Shown in pieces: positions 41,504-50,771 of a stretch of DNA of 64,000 nucleotides. The first letter of the stretch is position 1, and the number at the start of each line of letters is the position of its first letter. This DNA comes from Paraburkholderia polaris. GTDB taxonomy: Bacteria > Pseudomonadota > Gammaproteobacteria > Burkholderiales > Burkholderiaceae. The notes under the pieces are model-generated. The model was not told the DNA's origin. It saw only the letters and a program-made list of their open reading frames with translations, and made no database searches. A program made the position numbers and the translations under genes. The stretch covers positions 1-64,000 of the forward strand of contig NZ_JABBGJ010000016.1 in assembly GCF_012927345.1 (NCBI RefSeq). The letters run 5' to 3'.

Positions 41504-44101
41504 TTAATGCACGACGCGATCGAACACCAACTTGCCGTCTTCCAGTTCGACCGGGATCACATCCTTCGGACCGAACTTGCCGGCCAGAATCAGCTTGGCG
41601 ACCGGGTTCTCGATCTCCTGCTGGATCGCACGCTTCAATGGCCGTGCACCGAACAGCGGATCGTAGCCGACCTTGCCGACGTGCTCGAGCGCCGCGTCCG
41701 ACACCTCCAGTTGCATGTCGAGTTTGGCAAGCCGTTCATGCAGACGCTGCAGTTGAATCCGCGCGATCGACTGGATATTCGAGCGGTCGAGCGCATGGAA
41801 CACCACGACGTCGTCGATCCGGTTCAGGAACTCGGGCCGGAAGTGCAGCTTCACTTCTTCCCAGACCGCGTCCTTGACCGCCTCCTGCGGCTCGCCGACC
41901 ATCGCCTGGATCACATGCGAACCGAGGTTCGACGTCATCACGATTACCGTGTTCTTGAAGTCCACGGTACGGCCCTGGCCGTCGGTCATACGGCCGTCGT
42001 CGAGCACTTGCAGCAGCACGTTGAACACGTCCGGATGTGCCTTCTCGATTTCGTCGAGCAGGATCACGCTGTACGGCTTGCGGCGCACGGCTTCCGTCAG
42101 GTAACCGCCTTCTTCGTAGCCGACATAGCCCGGCGGCGCGCCGATCAAACGCGCGACACTATGCTTCTCCATGAATTCGCTCATGTCGATACGGATCAGA
42201 TGATCTTCCGAATCGAACAGGAACGACGCCAGCGCCTTGCACAACTCGGTCTTACCCACACCGGTCGGCCCGAGGAACAGGAACGAACCATATGGCCGGT
42301 TAGGATCCGCCAGACCCGCCCGCGAACGGCGAATCGCATCGGCCACCGCGGTGATCGCTTCGTCCTGACCGACCACGCGGTCGTGCAGTTTCTCTTCGAT
42401 CTGCAGCAGCTTTTCGCGCTCGCCCTGCATCATGCGCGACACTGGAATACCGGTGGAACGCGACACGACTTCAGCGATTTCTTCCGCACCCACCTGCGTG
42501 CGCAACAAACGCGGCCGCGTCGGATTATTCTGCTCCTTCGCCTCGGCCTGAGTCACTTCCTTCAACTGCGCTTCGAGACCTGGCAGCTTGCCGTACTGCA
42601 ACTCGGCGACCTTCTCCAGCTTGCCCTCACGCTGCAAACGGATGATTTCCGCACGCGTTTTTTCGATGTCTTCCTTCAACTGCGCGCTGCCCTGCACCGC
42701 CGCTTTCTCCGCGGTCCAGATTTCTTCGAGGTCCGAATATTCGCGATCCAGCCGCTCGATTTCTTCCTCGATCAGTTGCAGACGCTTTTGCGACGCTTCG
42801 TCCTTTTCCTTCTTGACGGCTTCGCGCTCGATCTTCAACTGGATCAATCGACGGTCGAGCCGGTCCATCTCTTCCGGCTTCGAGTCGATTTCCATCTTGA
42901 TCTTCGAAGCGGCTTCGTCGATCAGATCGATGGCCTTGTCCGGCAGGAAACGATCCGTGATGTAGCGATGCGACAGTTCGGCCGCGGCGACGATCGCCGG
43001 GTCGGTGATATCGACGCCGTGATGCAATTCGTACTTCTCCTGCAAACCGCGCAGGATCGCGATGGTTGCCTCGACCGACGGTTCGTCGACCAGCACCTTC
43101 TGGAAGCGGCGTTCGAGCGCGGCGTCCTTTTCGATGTACTTGCGATATTCGTCGAGCGTGGTGGCGCCGACGCAGTGCAGTTCGCCGCGCGAGAGCGCGG
43201 GCTTGAGCATATTGCCCGCATCCATTGCGCCTTCAGCCTTGCCCGCGCCAACCATCGTATGAATTTCGTCGATGAAGACGATGGTCTGGCCTTCGTCTTT
43301 CGCGATATCGTTCAGCACGGCCTTCAGGCGTTCTTCGAACTCGCCGCGGTATTTCGCGCCGGCCAGCAACGCCGCCATGTCCAAAGACAGCACGCGCTTA
43401 CCTTTGAGCGTTTCCGGCACTTCGCCGTTGACGATACGCTGCGCAAGGCCTTCGACGATCGCGGTCTTACCCACGCCCGGCTCGCCGATCAGCACCGGAT
43501 TGTTCTTGGTGCGACGCTGCAGGATCTGGATCGAACGGCGGATTTCGTCGTCGCGGCCGATCACGGGGTCGAGCTTGCCCGCCCGCGCGCGCTCGGTCAG
43601 ATCGACGGTGTACTTTTTCAGCGCCTCGCGCTGGCTTTCGGCGTCCTGGCTATGCACTTGCGAACCGCCGCGCACCGCCGCGATCGCGCTTTCCAGCGAC
43701 TTACGCGACAGACCGTGCTGACGCGCGAGACGGCCGGCCTCGCCTTTATCGTCGGCGACCGCGAGCAGGAACATCTCGCTCGCGATGAACGTGTCGTCGA
43801 GTTTTTGTGCTTCCTTGTCCGCCTGGTTCAGCAAGCCGGTCAGTTCGCGGCCGATCTGCACGTTGCCGTCGGTGCCCTGCACTTGCGGCAGGCGCGTGAT
43901 GGCATCGTTCAGCGCGGTTTGTAGCGCCTGGACATGCACGCCGGCACGCGAGAGCAGCGAACGCGCCGAACCATCCTGCTGGGCGACGAGCGCGGACAGG
44001 ACGTGAACCGGTTCGATGTATTGATTGTCATGACCGACGGCCAGACTCTGCGCGTCGGCCAGTGCTTCCTGGAATTTGGTGGTAAGTTTGTCGATTCTCA
44101 T
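41504..44101 (-). CDS. clpB: ATP-dependent disaggregase ClpB
   Basis: Hsp104/ClpB chaperone that threads aggregated proteins with DnaK; 865 aa. The N-domain starts MRIDKLTTKFQEALADAQSL. AAA1 has GEPGVGKT and VFIDEIHTMVGAG. A long coiled-coil middle domain (about residues 410-525) distinguishes it from ClpA and ClpC. AAA2 has GPTGVGKT, then ILLDEIEKAHPDVFNVLLQV. Start is ATG 44101 with GGAGG 7 bp upstream. A heat-shock-type promoter precedes it. Confidence 0.98.
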   Translation of the reverse strand: MRIDKLTTKFQEALADAQSLAVGHDNQYIEPVHVLSALVAQQDGSARSLLSRAGVHVQALQTALNDAITRLPQVQGTDGNVQIGRELTGLLNQADKEAQKLDDTFIASEMFLLAVADDKGEAGRLARQHGLSRKSLESAIAAVRGGSQVHSQDAESQREALKKYTVDLTERARAGKLDPVIGRDDEIRRSIQILQRRTKNNPVLIGEPGVGKTAIVEGLAQRIVNGEVPETLKGKRVLSLDMAALLAGAKYRGEFEERLKAVLNDIAKDEGQTIVFIDEIHTMVGAGKAEGAMDAGNMLKPALSRGELHCVGATTLDEYRKYIEKDAALERRFQKVLVDEPSVEATIAILRGLQEKYELHHGVDITDPAIVAAAELSHRYITDRFLPDKAIDLIDEAASKIKMEIDSKPEEMDRLDRRLIQLKIEREAVKKEKDEASQKRLQLIEEEIERLDREYSDLEEIWTAEKAAVQGSAQLKEDIEKTRAEIIRLQREGKLEKVAELQYGKLPGLEAQLKEVTQAEAKEQNNPTRPRLLRTQVGAEEIAEVVSRSTGIPVSRMMQGEREKLLQIEEKLHDRVVGQDEAITAVADAIRRSRAGLADPNRPYGSFLFLGPTGVGKTELCKALASFLFDSEDHLIRIDMSEFMEKHSVARLIGAPPGYVGYEEGGYLTEAVRRKPYSVILLDEIEKAHPDVFNVLLQVLDDGRMTDGQGRTVDFKNTVIVMTSNLGSHVIQAMVGEPQEAVKDAVWEEVKLHFRPEFLNRIDDVVVFHALDRSNIQSIARIQLQRLHERLAKLDMQLEVSDAALEHVGKVGYDPLFGARPLKRAIQQEIENPVAKLILAGKFGPKDVIPVELEDGKLVFDRVVH

Positions 44102-44131
44102 CAAGAGACCTCCAATTTTCGATTACCACCA

Positions 44132-44159
44132 AATTGAGGCGTTTTACGCAGGTTTCAAG
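44132..44159 (-). promoter_or_regulatory. Heat-shock (sigma-32/RpoH) promoter of clpB
   Basis: On the minus strand CTTGAA (44159-44154), 14 bp, CCTCAATT (44139-44132). This matches the RpoH pattern CTTGAA-N13-14-CCCCATNT. It lies about 31 bp before the clpB start. Confidence 0.75.
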
Positions 44160-44221
44160 CGCTTTTTTGCAATCAGCAACAACTATTTAACATTTGACGC
44201 GCGAGAACTTGCCGGCGGCCC

Positions 44222-44719
44222 TCAGGCGACCGGCGCGGCACCGCCAGCAGGTGCGACCGGCACGATCGGGATGACGGTGCCCAATCCAAGCAGTGCAGCC
44301 AGCGGGCCGCGCGGCTCGGCAACCTCGCCGATCGTGTGACGGTCGAGTTCGGCGAGGAACGCGCGACGCGCCGCGTCGAGCGCGCCGCGCAGCCGGCAGT
44401 GCGGCGTAATGACACAGGCACGGCGCTCGCCTTGCTGGTCCGGGAAGCAGCCAACCAGCGCAAAGTCGCTTTCCGTGGCCCGCACAATCTCGCCCACGGT
44501 CAACGCGCTGGTTTGTTCGGCGAGCCGCAGCCCGCCGTTCCGCCCGCGCACGGTCTCAACCCAGCCGAGCTCGCCGAGCTGCTGCACCACCTTCATCAAA
44601 TGGTTCTTGGATATGCCGTACGCGTCCGAGATGTCCTGGATGGTCGATAAACCTTCGCCACGGACGGCGAGGTACAAGAGAACGCGTAGTGAGTAATCCG
44701 TATAGTCGGTCAGTCTCAT
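44222..44719 (-). CDS. nsrR: Rrf2 family nitric-oxide-sensing repressor NsrR
   Basis: 165-aa Rrf2 regulator. The start MRLTDYTDYSLRVLLYLAVR, helix-turn-helix region (SDAYGISKNHLMKVVQQLGE) and wing (GWVETVRGRNGGLRLAEQ) follow NsrR. Three cysteines for a [4Fe-4S] or [2Fe-2S] cluster lie in GCFPDQQGERRACVITPHCR, spaced C-x10-C-x5-C, with a longer first gap than in E. coli. The start at 44719 fits the family; GTG at 44734 is an alternative. It diverges from a truncated globin gene, a plausible NO-detoxification target. Confidence 0.88.
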   Translation of the reverse strand: MRLTDYTDYSLRVLLYLAVRGEGLSTIQDISDAYGISKNHLMKVVQQLGELGWVETVRGRNGGLRLAEQTSALTVGEIVRATESDFALVGCFPDQQGERRACVITPHCRLRGALDAARRAFLAELDRHTIGEVAEPRGPLAALLGLGTVIPIVPVAPAGGAAPVA

Positions 44720-44806
44720 AAGTGCAGGTGCCACGATGAGCGCAAGCCGCGATCCGGGGGATAACCGCGTCGATGCAAGGGTTGCCGGGGGCTGTCACTT
44801 CGCCCT

Positions 44807-44829
44807 AAGATGCAGGCGCTACGCATATT
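44807..44829. promoter_or_regulatory. Candidate NsrR operator
   Basis: AAGATGC-N9-GCATATT is a 23-bp dyad whose half-sites and spacing match the NsrR consensus (AAGATGC and GCATCTT arms 9 bp apart) at 13 of 14 arm positions. It lies between nsrR and the globin gene. The rest of 44735-45023 shows no gene. Confidence 0.6.
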
Positions 44830-45023
44830 TTGTTATTCTGCGCTGACAGTCAGTGTTTGTCTTTCGGCAGTAATGGTAACGTTTCCCGCCTAGGCCATTC
44901 ATACGAAAAGCGGGCTATTCAAGGCCTACTTCCTTTCATTTGGGTACAGTTTGAGGTCATTACTGACGGTGTGTTGTGCCGCGTGGCGATTCACAATGAG
45001 TAACTGCATTATCTGGAATTTGC

Positions 45024-45572
45024 ATGAATCCGTCTTTTCCTGCCGCACCGGTTGTCGAGCGCGCCGCCGAGCCTACTGAGGCGAATATTCGCGAGCTCGT
45101 GTACGGCTTTTACGACCGCGTGCGTGCCGATCCGCTGCTTGGTCCCGTGTTTGACGCGACGCTGGCGGGCCGTTGGGACGACCACTTGCCCAAAATGTGC
45201 ACGTTCTGGGGCAGTCTGGTGCTGGGCGCGAAGCAATACCGCGGCAATGTGCAGCAGGCACACCAGCCGCTCGAGGGCGTCGAGCCGCAGCATTTCAGCC
45301 GCTGGCTATATCTGTTTCTGGATACGGTGGAGTCGCGCTATCAGCCAGCCGCAGCGGTCCGCTTCATGGAACCGGCGCTGCGTATCGCGCAGAGTTTGCA
45401 GTTGAGCCGCTTCGGCTGGGATTACAAGATTCCGGAGGAACAACAGGCGTTGCTGGAACGCGTCACGCCGAAGCGTCGTCCGCGCGGCGACGCGCATGCC
45501 GGGGCCGCCCCGATGCGGCCGCCTGGCGAACCGTTTCCGACGCGGATCATCGGAAAAGCGAAAGACGATTGA
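45024..45572 (+). CDS. Group III truncated haemoglobin
   Basis: 182-aa globin of the 2-on-2 group III type. Typical stretches are IRELVYGFYDRVRADPLLGP then HLPKMCTFWGSLVLGAKQYR and GNVQQAHQPLE, in which the His is the expected proximal haem ligand region. The C-terminal ~40 residues are Arg/Pro-rich and not globin. GGAA lies 5 bp before the start. Roles of this group include oxygen or nitric oxide handling. The divergent nsrR and the dyad between them suggest NO response. Confidence 0.88.
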   Translation: MNPSFPAAPVVERAAEPTEANIRELVYGFYDRVRADPLLGPVFDATLAGRWDDHLPKMCTFWGSLVLGAKQYRGNVQQAHQPLEGVEPQHFSRWLYLFLDTVESRYQPAAAVRFMEPALRIAQSLQLSRFGWDYKIPEEQQALLERVTPKRRPRGDAHAGAAPMRPPGEPFPTRIIGKAKDD

Positions 45573-45597
45573 CGCGGGCGCTTGAGAAGCGCGCGCC

Positions 45598-46074
45598 CTA
45601 ATCCGCTTCCTGGTTACCCGATTCGATGCCCCATCTGGCCAGCGCCGCGTCGTCGGTGACGCGGGCGTCGACCCAGCGCTCCCCTTGTTCGGTCTTCTCT
45701 TTCTTCCAGAACGGCGCCTGGGTCTTCAGGTAGTCCATCACGAACTCACACGACGCGAAGGCGTCGCCCCGATGGGCGGCGGTGGTCGCCACCAGCACGA
45801 TCTGGTCGAGCGGATAAAGCTTGCCGACCCGGTGCACAATCAGCACCTCGATCCCTGGCCAACGCTCGCGCGCGCTCACGACGATCGCTTCCAGCGACTT
45901 CTCCGTCATGCCCGGATAGTGTTCGAGCTCCATGGTTTCGACCGCGCTGCCGTCGTTCAGATCGCGCACGGTACCGACAAAACAGGCCACCGCGCCGATC
46001 TTGGGATTGCGCGCGCGCAACGCGGCGACCTCGGCGGTGAGGTCGAAGTCTTCCGTCTGGACACGAACGGGCAT
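45598..46074 (-). CDS. moaE: Molybdopterin synthase catalytic subunit MoaE
   Basis: Large subunit of molybdopterin synthase, which inserts dithiolene sulfurs into precursor Z (cPMP); 158 aa. Seen are GAVACFVGTVRDLND, then TMELEHYPGMTEKSLEAIV and HRVGKLYPLDQIVLVATTAA. The conserved lysines are in YLKTQAPFWKKEKTEQGERW. It follows moaD and moeA on the same strand, 79 bp after moaD. Confidence 0.96.
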   Translation of the reverse strand: MPVRVQTEDFDLTAEVAALRARNPKIGAVACFVGTVRDLNDGSAVETMELEHYPGMTEKSLEAIVVSARERWPGIEVLIVHRVGKLYPLDQIVLVATTAAHRGDAFASCEFVMDYLKTQAPFWKKEKTEQGERWVDARVTDDAALARWGIESGNQEAD

Positions 46075-46153
46075 CTCTGGCTCCTGTGCGGCTTAGTGAG
46101 GCTTAGCGGGTTGAGCGTGGTTGAGCGTGGTTTTTAGCGGCCATCAGCGCGGC

Positions 46154-46411
46154 TCACCCGCCGGTGACGGGCGGAAAGAATGCGACTTCGCAATCTTCGG
46201 TGACGCACGTGCCGGCATCGGTCATCACGTGGTTGCAGGCCATGCGCAGCGCGCGGCCCTCGGCAAGGGTGTCGGCCCAAATGCCGCCGCGCACGCGCAA
46301 CCAGGCGCGCACGTCGCCGACGGTCGCGACGCCGTCGGGCAGATCGACCGTTTCGTCGGCGGTTTCGAGCGCTTCGCGCACGCTTGCAAAATATCGGAGT
46401 TGAATCTTCAT
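46154..46411 (-). CDS. moaD: Molybdopterin synthase sulfur carrier subunit MoaD
   Basis: Ubiquitin-fold sulfur carrier, 85 aa, ending in the required C-terminal Gly-Gly (FFPPVTGG) that becomes a thiocarboxylate. The start MKIQLRYFASVREAL at 46411 is chosen because the open frame upstream is unconserved and overlaps moeA. It lies 26 bp after the moeA stop. Confidence 0.95.
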   Translation of the reverse strand: MKIQLRYFASVREALETADETVDLPDGVATVGDVRAWLRVRGGIWADTLAEGRALRMACNHVMTDAGTCVTEDCEVAFFPPVTGG

Positions 46412-46437
46412 CGGGAAGCCGCCGGCTGTTGCCGGCC

Positions 46438-47697
46438 TCAGTTCAGCAATTCGGAAAAGGGGATGAAACGCACGGTCTCGCCGGCGCTGATTGCGTGGTT
46501 CGGCGGATTGTCGATCAGGCCGTCGCCCCATACGGTCGATGTCAGTACAGCCGAGCTCTGATTCGGAAACAGATCAAGGCCGCCGGCCGCATTGATGCGC
46601 GCGCGCAGGAATTCGTTGCGACGGTCGGCCTTCTTCTGCGTGAAATCGGCGCGCAGGGACAGCGCGCGCGGCGCCACCGTCCGCATGCCGGCCAGAAGCA
46701 GGACGAACGGGCGTACGAACAGCAAAAAGGTCGCGAAGCTGGAGACCGGATTGCCTGGCAGGCCAATGAAGAAGGTTTCTGCTGACGTAGCCGCATCTGT
46801 CTGCTGCGCAGCACGGCGCACGGCGCCGAACGCGAGCGGCTTGCCCGGTTTCATCGCGATCTGCCACATCGACAGGCGCCCTTCCGCCTCGACTGCCGGC
46901 TTGACGTGATCTTCCTCGCCCACCGACACGCCGCCGCAGGTGAGGATCAGATCGTGCGCTTGCGCGGCTTCGCGCAGCGTAGTGCGGGTAGCGTCGAGCC
47001 TATCCGGCACGATGCCGTAGTCGGTGACATCGCAACCTAGTTTTTCCAGCAGCCCGCGCAGCGTGAAACGGTTCGAGTTGTAGATCGCGCCAGGTTTCAG
47101 CGGCTCGCCTGGCATGGTCAGTTCGTCGCCGGTGAAGAACACGGCGACTTTTACGCGGCGGCGCACCTGAAGCTCAGCGCAGCCGACCGAGGCGGCGAGC
47201 CCCAATGCTTGCGGCGTAAGCCGCGTGCCCGCCGGAAGGATGATCGAGCCGCTGCGGATGTCCGCGCCTTGGGCCGTGATCCATTCGCCGGGTGCCGGGC
47301 TGTGGAGGATCGTGACTTCGTTGCCGGCGGCCTCGGTTTGCTCCTGCATCACGATGGCGTCGGCGCCTGGCGGCACCGTTGCGCCTGTGAAGATGCGCGC
47401 TGCTGTGCCGGGCTTCAACGGTTCGGGCGCGTGGCCGGCAGGAATGCGCTGGGACACCGGCAGGCGGCGATTGCTATCCGTTGTCAGATCTTCAGTGCGG
47501 ATCGCGTAGCCGTCCATTGAACTGGTGTTCATGGGGGGAACGTCGAGCGGCGAAATGACGTCTGCCGAAAGCACGCGGTTGAGCGCGTCTAGCGTGGGGA
47601 TCGATTCCGTGCCGTTGATCGGGCTCGCTGCGCTGAGCAGGGTCGACAACGCTTCGGCGGTGGAGAGCATCGGAGCGCGGGGCGTTGGTGTGGACAT
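46438..47697 (-). CDS. moeA: Molybdopterin molybdenumtransferase MoeA
   Basis: Inserts molybdate into adenylylated molybdopterin; 419 aa. Motifs include PPMNTSSMDGYAIR near residue 57, then RIFTGATVPPGADAIVMQEQ and TCGGVSVGEEDHVKPAVEAE, and LPGNPVSSFATFLLFVRPFV. First gene of moeA-moaD-moaE. The 206-bp gap to thrC holds a hairpin next to the thrC stop and no gene. Confidence 0.96.
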   Translation of the reverse strand: MSTPTPRAPMLSTAEALSTLLSAASPINGTESIPTLDALNRVLSADVISPLDVPPMNTSSMDGYAIRTEDLTTDSNRRLPVSQRIPAGHAPEPLKPGTAARIFTGATVPPGADAIVMQEQTEAAGNEVTILHSPAPGEWITAQGADIRSGSIILPAGTRLTPQALGLAASVGCAELQVRRRVKVAVFFTGDELTMPGEPLKPGAIYNSNRFTLRGLLEKLGCDVTDYGIVPDRLDATRTTLREAAQAHDLILTCGGVSVGEEDHVKPAVEAEGRLSMWQIAMKPGKPLAFGAVRRAAQQTDAATSAETFFIGLPGNPVSSFATFLLFVRPFVLLLAGMRTVAPRALSLRADFTQKKADRRNEFLRARINAAGGLDLFPNQSSAVLTSTVWGDGLIDNPPNHAISAGETVRFIPFSELLN

Positions 47698-47864
47698 CTC
47701 TGGTCTCGAAGCCGCAGGTTAAAAGAATATTGTAGCGGTCGATGGGGATGGCCGGTGGAGGCCGGGACTTATGGCGGGGTTTTTGCCTTTTGGGACAAGG
47801 GCGTCACTCTTCCGGAGGCGCTGCACGCGCCGCGGCGGTACTTCTAAAATCAATCTCGCCCGCC

Positions 47865-47895
47865 GCATCGAGCGCGACTCTGTCGCGCTCGATGC
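47865..47895 (-). terminator. Hairpin downstream of thrC, probable terminator
   Basis: Perfect 14-bp inverted repeat GCATCGAGCGCGAC / GTCGCGCTCGATGC with a 3-nt loop, 8 bp past the thrC stop. The T-rich stretch (GATTTTAG) on the minus strand is not immediately adjacent, so termination strength is uncertain. Confidence 0.65.
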
Positions 47896-47903
47896 TCACG
47901 GTT

Positions 47904-49355
47904 TTACTCGCCCGTATTGGCGACGATAAAGTCCTTCACGCGCTGCACGTCCGCCGGCAGCACTTCGAACCGCTGCGGCAGCGACTCCAGACCCGAAAAC
48001 GCGGCCGGGCGCTCCGGTTCGCGCAGCAGCGCTTCGCGGATCGTCTCGCCAAACTTGATCGGTTGAGCCGTCTCCAGCACGATCATCGGGATGCCCGCCT
48101 GCAAGTGCTCGCGCGCCACCTTCAGGCCGTCAGCCGTGTGCGTGTCGATCATCGTGTCGTAGCGCTCGAACACATCGCGAATCGCGTCCACGCGGTCCTC
48201 GTGGCTGCTGCGGCCCGACACGAAACCGAATTCCTTCACGCGCGCAAAATCGCCGCTCGCCGCGAGGTCAAAACCGCCCTTCTCTTCGACGTCGCGGAAC
48301 AATTGCAGTACGCGCGCCGGATCGCGGCCCAGCAGATCGAACACGAAACGCTCGAAGTTCGACGCCTTCGAAATGTCCATGCTCGGGCTGCTCGTGTGGT
48401 ATGTCTCAGCCGCCTTGCGCACGCGGTAAATACCGGTGCGGAAGAACTCGTCCAGCACGTCGTTTTCGTTCGTGGCGACCACCAGCTTCTCGATCGGCAG
48501 ACCCATCATGCGCGCGATGTGGCCCGCACACACGTTGCCGAAATTGCCCGACGGCACCGTGAACGAAACGCGCTCGTCGTTCGACTTCGTCGCGGCAAAG
48601 TAGCCCTTGAAGTAGTACACGACCTGCGCCACGACGCGCGCCCAGTTGATCGAGTTGACCGTGCCGATCTTGTACTTCGCCTTGAACGCGTGGTCGTTCG
48701 AGACCGCCTTCACGATGTCCTGGGCGTCGTCGAACACGCCCTCGACCGCAAGGTTGAAAATATTCGGGTCCTGCAGGCTGTACATCTGCGCGGTCTGAAA
48801 CACGCTCATCTTCTTGTGCGGCGAGAGCATGAACACGCTAATGCCCTTTTTGCCGCGCATTGCATATTCCGCTGCGCTGCCGGTGTCGCCCGAGGTCGCG
48901 CCCAGAATGTTCAGCGTCTCGCCGTGCTTGGCCAGCGCGTATTCGAACAGGTTGCCGATCAACTGCATCGCCATGTCCTTGAACGCAAGCGTCGGACCAT
49001 TCGACAGTTCCAGCAGCGACAACGGCGCGCCGTTCTCGATGCCCAGCGTCTTCAACGGCGTGATCTGCGCGGCGCTTTCGTCGTCGCGGACGTTGCAGTA
49101 CGTCTCGGCCGTATAGGTCTTGCGCGTCAGTGCGCGCAGGTCTTCGGCGGGAATGTCGTCGCTGAATTTCGACAGGATTTCGAACGCGAGATCCGCGTAC
49201 GGCAGCGTGCGCCAGCGCGCCAGTTCGTCAGCCGTGACGCGCGGATATTCCGCCGGCAGGTACAGCCCGCCATCTTTCGCGAGACCGCCCAGCAGAATGT
49301 CGGAAAACGTATGGCGCTCGCCGACTCCGGCGCCGCGCGTAGAGAGGTAGTTCAT
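47904..49355 (-). CDS. thrC: Threonine synthase
   Basis: PLP enzyme converting O-phosphohomoserine to threonine; 483 aa, the long proteobacterial/yeast-like class. N-terminus MNYLSTRGAGVGERHTFSDI is typical. The PLP lysine is in NGPTLAFKDMAMQL, and GATSGDTGSAAEYAMRGKKG binds phosphate. It starts 8 bp after the hom stop, so the two are one operon. Confidence 0.97.
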   Translation of the reverse strand: MNYLSTRGAGVGERHTFSDILLGGLAKDGGLYLPAEYPRVTADELARWRTLPYADLAFEILSKFSDDIPAEDLRALTRKTYTAETYCNVRDDESAAQITPLKTLGIENGAPLSLLELSNGPTLAFKDMAMQLIGNLFEYALAKHGETLNILGATSGDTGSAAEYAMRGKKGISVFMLSPHKKMSVFQTAQMYSLQDPNIFNLAVEGVFDDAQDIVKAVSNDHAFKAKYKIGTVNSINWARVVAQVVYYFKGYFAATKSNDERVSFTVPSGNFGNVCAGHIARMMGLPIEKLVVATNENDVLDEFFRTGIYRVRKAAETYHTSSPSMDISKASNFERFVFDLLGRDPARVLQLFRDVEEKGGFDLAASGDFARVKEFGFVSGRSSHEDRVDAIRDVFERYDTMIDTHTADGLKVAREHLQAGIPMIVLETAQPIKFGETIREALLREPERPAAFSGLESLPQRFEVLPADVQRVKDFIVANTGE

Positions 49356-49363
49356 AGTTCGGC

Positions 49364-50695
49364 CTAGTTCAGCGCTTCCATGCGCAGCTTCGTGACTTGC
49401 GAGACAACGGTCTTCAGCGCTTCGATCGTCTTGATCGCCGCGTTGACGTTCTTTTCAACCGTTTCGTGCGTAATCAGGATGATGTCGGTTTCGCCCTTGC
49501 CGTTCGCGTCGACCTGCTCCGATTCCTTTTGCAGCAGCGCGTCGATCGAGATGCCGGTATCCGCCAGAATGCGCGTGATGTCCGCCAGTACGCCCGTCAC
49601 GTCAGCCACGCGCAGACGCAGGTAGTAACCGCTCGTCACTTCGTCGATCGGCAGGATCGGTGTGCTCGACAGGCTGTCCGGCTGGAACGCCAGATGCGGC
49701 ACGCGATGCTCCGGGTCCGCCGTGTGCAGACGCGTCACGTCGACCAGATCGGCGATCACCGCGGATGCCGTCGGCTCCGCGCCCGCGCCCTTGCCGTAGT
49801 ACAGCGTTGAGCCGACTGCGTCGCCATGCACGACGACCGCATTCATCGCGCCTTCCACGTTCGCCAGCAGTCGCTTCTCGGGAATCAGCGTGGGATGCAC
49901 GCGCAGTTCGATGCCCTTGTCCGTGCGGCGCGCGATGCCGAGCAGCTTGATGCGATAGCCGAGTTCTTCGGCGTATTTGATGTCGATTGCCGCCAGTTTG
50001 CTGATGCCTTCGACGTAGGCCTTGTCGAATTGCACCGGCACGCCGAACGCGATCGCGCTCATGATCGTCGCCTTGTGGGCGGCGTCCACACCTTCGATGT
50101 CGAAGGTCGGATCGGCTTCGGCGTAGCCCAGTTCCTGCGCAGCTTTCAACGCGGTCGCGAAATCGAGCCCACGGTCGCGCATCTCCGAGAGGATGTAGTT
50201 CGTCGTGCCGTTGATGATGCCGGCAATGTACTGGATGCGATTGGCCGTGAGCCCCTCGCGCAGCGCCTTGATGATCGGGATGCCACCCGCCACCGCCGCT
50301 TCAAACGACACCATCACGCCGTTGGCGCGCGCCGCTTCGAAAATCTCCGTGCCGTGCACCGCGAGCAGCGCCTTGTTGGCGGTGACCACGTGCTTGCGGT
50401 TTTTGATCGCGCGCAGGACGAGATCGCGTGCCACGCCTGTGCCGCCGATCATTTCCGCCACGATATCGATCGACGGATCGTCGACCACCGCGTTGAAGTC
50501 ATCGGTCAGCGCCACGGTGCCGGCTTCACTGCCGAGCGCCGCGGTCGCCTTGGCGGGATTACGCACGGCAATGCGCGTAATCTCGATGCCACGGCCCGCG
50601 CGACGTTTGATTTCTTCCTGATTGCGGCGCAGTACCGTGAAGGTGCCGCTGCCTACCGTGCCGAAGCCCAGCAGTCCAACTTTGATCGGTTCCAT
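49364..50695 (-). CDS. hom: Homoserine dehydrogenase
   Basis: NAD(P)-dependent reduction of aspartate semialdehyde to homoserine; 443 aa. The Rossmann motif is VGLLGFGTVGSGTF, then AEMIGGTGVARDLVLRAIKN and VVTANKALLAVHGTEIF. A C-terminal ACT domain (YYLRLRVADVTGVLADITRI) is expected to bind threonine. The start MEPIKVGLLG at 50695 is chosen over an open frame that overlaps the aminotransferase gene. Followed by thrC, preceded 76 bp upstream by the aminotransferase. Confidence 0.97.
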   Translation of the reverse strand: MEPIKVGLLGFGTVGSGTFTVLRRNQEEIKRRAGRGIEITRIAVRNPAKATAALGSEAGTVALTDDFNAVVDDPSIDIVAEMIGGTGVARDLVLRAIKNRKHVVTANKALLAVHGTEIFEAARANGVMVSFEAAVAGGIPIIKALREGLTANRIQYIAGIINGTTNYILSEMRDRGLDFATALKAAQELGYAEADPTFDIEGVDAAHKATIMSAIAFGVPVQFDKAYVEGISKLAAIDIKYAEELGYRIKLLGIARRTDKGIELRVHPTLIPEKRLLANVEGAMNAVVVHGDAVGSTLYYGKGAGAEPTASAVIADLVDVTRLHTADPEHRVPHLAFQPDSLSSTPILPIDEVTSGYYLRLRVADVTGVLADITRILADTGISIDALLQKESEQVDANGKGETDIILITHETVEKNVNAAIKTIEALKTVVSQVTKLRMEALN

Positions 50696-50771
50696 GCAGC
50701 GTGTGTTTTCGTGTAAGTGATTAAAAGGAAACTGGGGCTGGCCGCGGCGCGCGCGAGGCGCGCCGTCCATC

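Noticed and set aside
41507..43924. 805-codon open frame on the plus strand
   Set aside because: Exact antisense shadow of clpB with no recognisable domain.
47742..49367. 541-codon open frame on the plus strand
   Set aside because: Antisense to thrC; thrC motifs are unambiguous.
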